14,915 bases of DNA. Origin: Paludibacter sp. (GTDB lineage: Bacteria > Bacteroidota > Bacteroidia > Bacteroidales > Paludibacteraceae). The stretch is taken from assembly GCA_028705705.1 (NCBI GenBank), contig JAQWCZ010000016.1, forward strand, positions 1-14,915, given 5' to 3'. Below, piece after piece: positions 14,877-14,915 of the stretch. Every line of letters starts with the position of its first letter. Position 1 is the first letter of the stretch. A program made the translations under genes and the position numbers. The notes beneath the pieces are model-generated. The model was not told the origin of the DNA and ran no database searches. It saw only the letters and a list, made by a program, of their open reading frames with translations.

Positions 14877-14915
14877 ATCTCTTATAACATATTGTTACTC
14901 GCTATTCACTATTAG

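Noticed and set aside
1..14915. CRISPR array, insertion sequence, prophage or defence system
   Set aside because: No regularly spaced repeats, no transposase, integrase or phage-like proteins, and no toxin-antitoxin or nuclease pairs were seen on either strand.

Overview
The window looks like a chromosomal segment of a Bacteroidota organism, most likely order Bacteroidales. It is AT-rich (about one third G+C by eye over most of its length). Several genes and the tRNA are preceded by the Bacteroidota -7 box TAnnTTTG. Further support comes from a type IX secretion sorting tail, a Bacteroides-type lipoprotein N-acyltransferase homologue (Lnb/DUF4105), and short Bacteroidota-style intergenic repeats. 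I would not name a genus.

Layout. (1) Positions 1-549, minus strand: 5' part of a lipoprotein of the GHL10/family-10-like glycosyl hydrolase group. It is clearly richer in G+C than the rest and is cut by the window edge. (2) 660-1196, minus: a GNAT acetyltransferase, followed by a gene-free stretch with three dyad-symmetric elements. (3) 1481-1652, minus: a complete tRNA-Ser(GCU) unit with promoter, gene and intrinsic terminator. (4) 1735-6442: a cell-envelope block. mltG (peptidoglycan glycan-strand terminase) is on the plus strand and converges with a minus-strand series lnb, gamma-carbonic anhydrase-like gene, lptB and murB. An imperfect 56-bp-period duplication lies just upstream of murB. 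(5) 6634-10486, plus: a tight three-gene unit of a Crp/Fnr-family regulator, a large TPR protein of unknown role and rsgA (30S assembly GTPase). (6) 10505-14777, minus: a secreted alpha-L-rhamnosidase-like enzyme (GH78) with a T9SS C-terminal domain, a 40-codon remnant resembling the two ends of a class II aldolase, and a SorE-like medium-chain sugar-phosphate dehydrogenase. The last codons and stop of the dehydrogenase are made by a palindromic repeat.

How the genes fit together. The central block handles envelope construction: precursor synthesis (MurB), glycan-chain cutting (MltG), LPS export energy (LptB) and probably lipoprotein N-acylation (Lnb). The right side is carbohydrate use, with a secreted rhamnosidase beside what looks like a decayed sugar-phosphate aldolase/reductase pair. 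The Crp-TPR-RsgA unit links a transcription regulator to ribosome maturation through an uncharacterised TPR protein.

I see no CRISPR array, transposase, phage gene or defence system, and no convincing new multigene system. The most promising points are the aldolase remnant, the repeat-made C-terminus of the dehydrogenase, the duplication upstream of murB, the lnb-lptB gene association and the TPR partner of RsgA.
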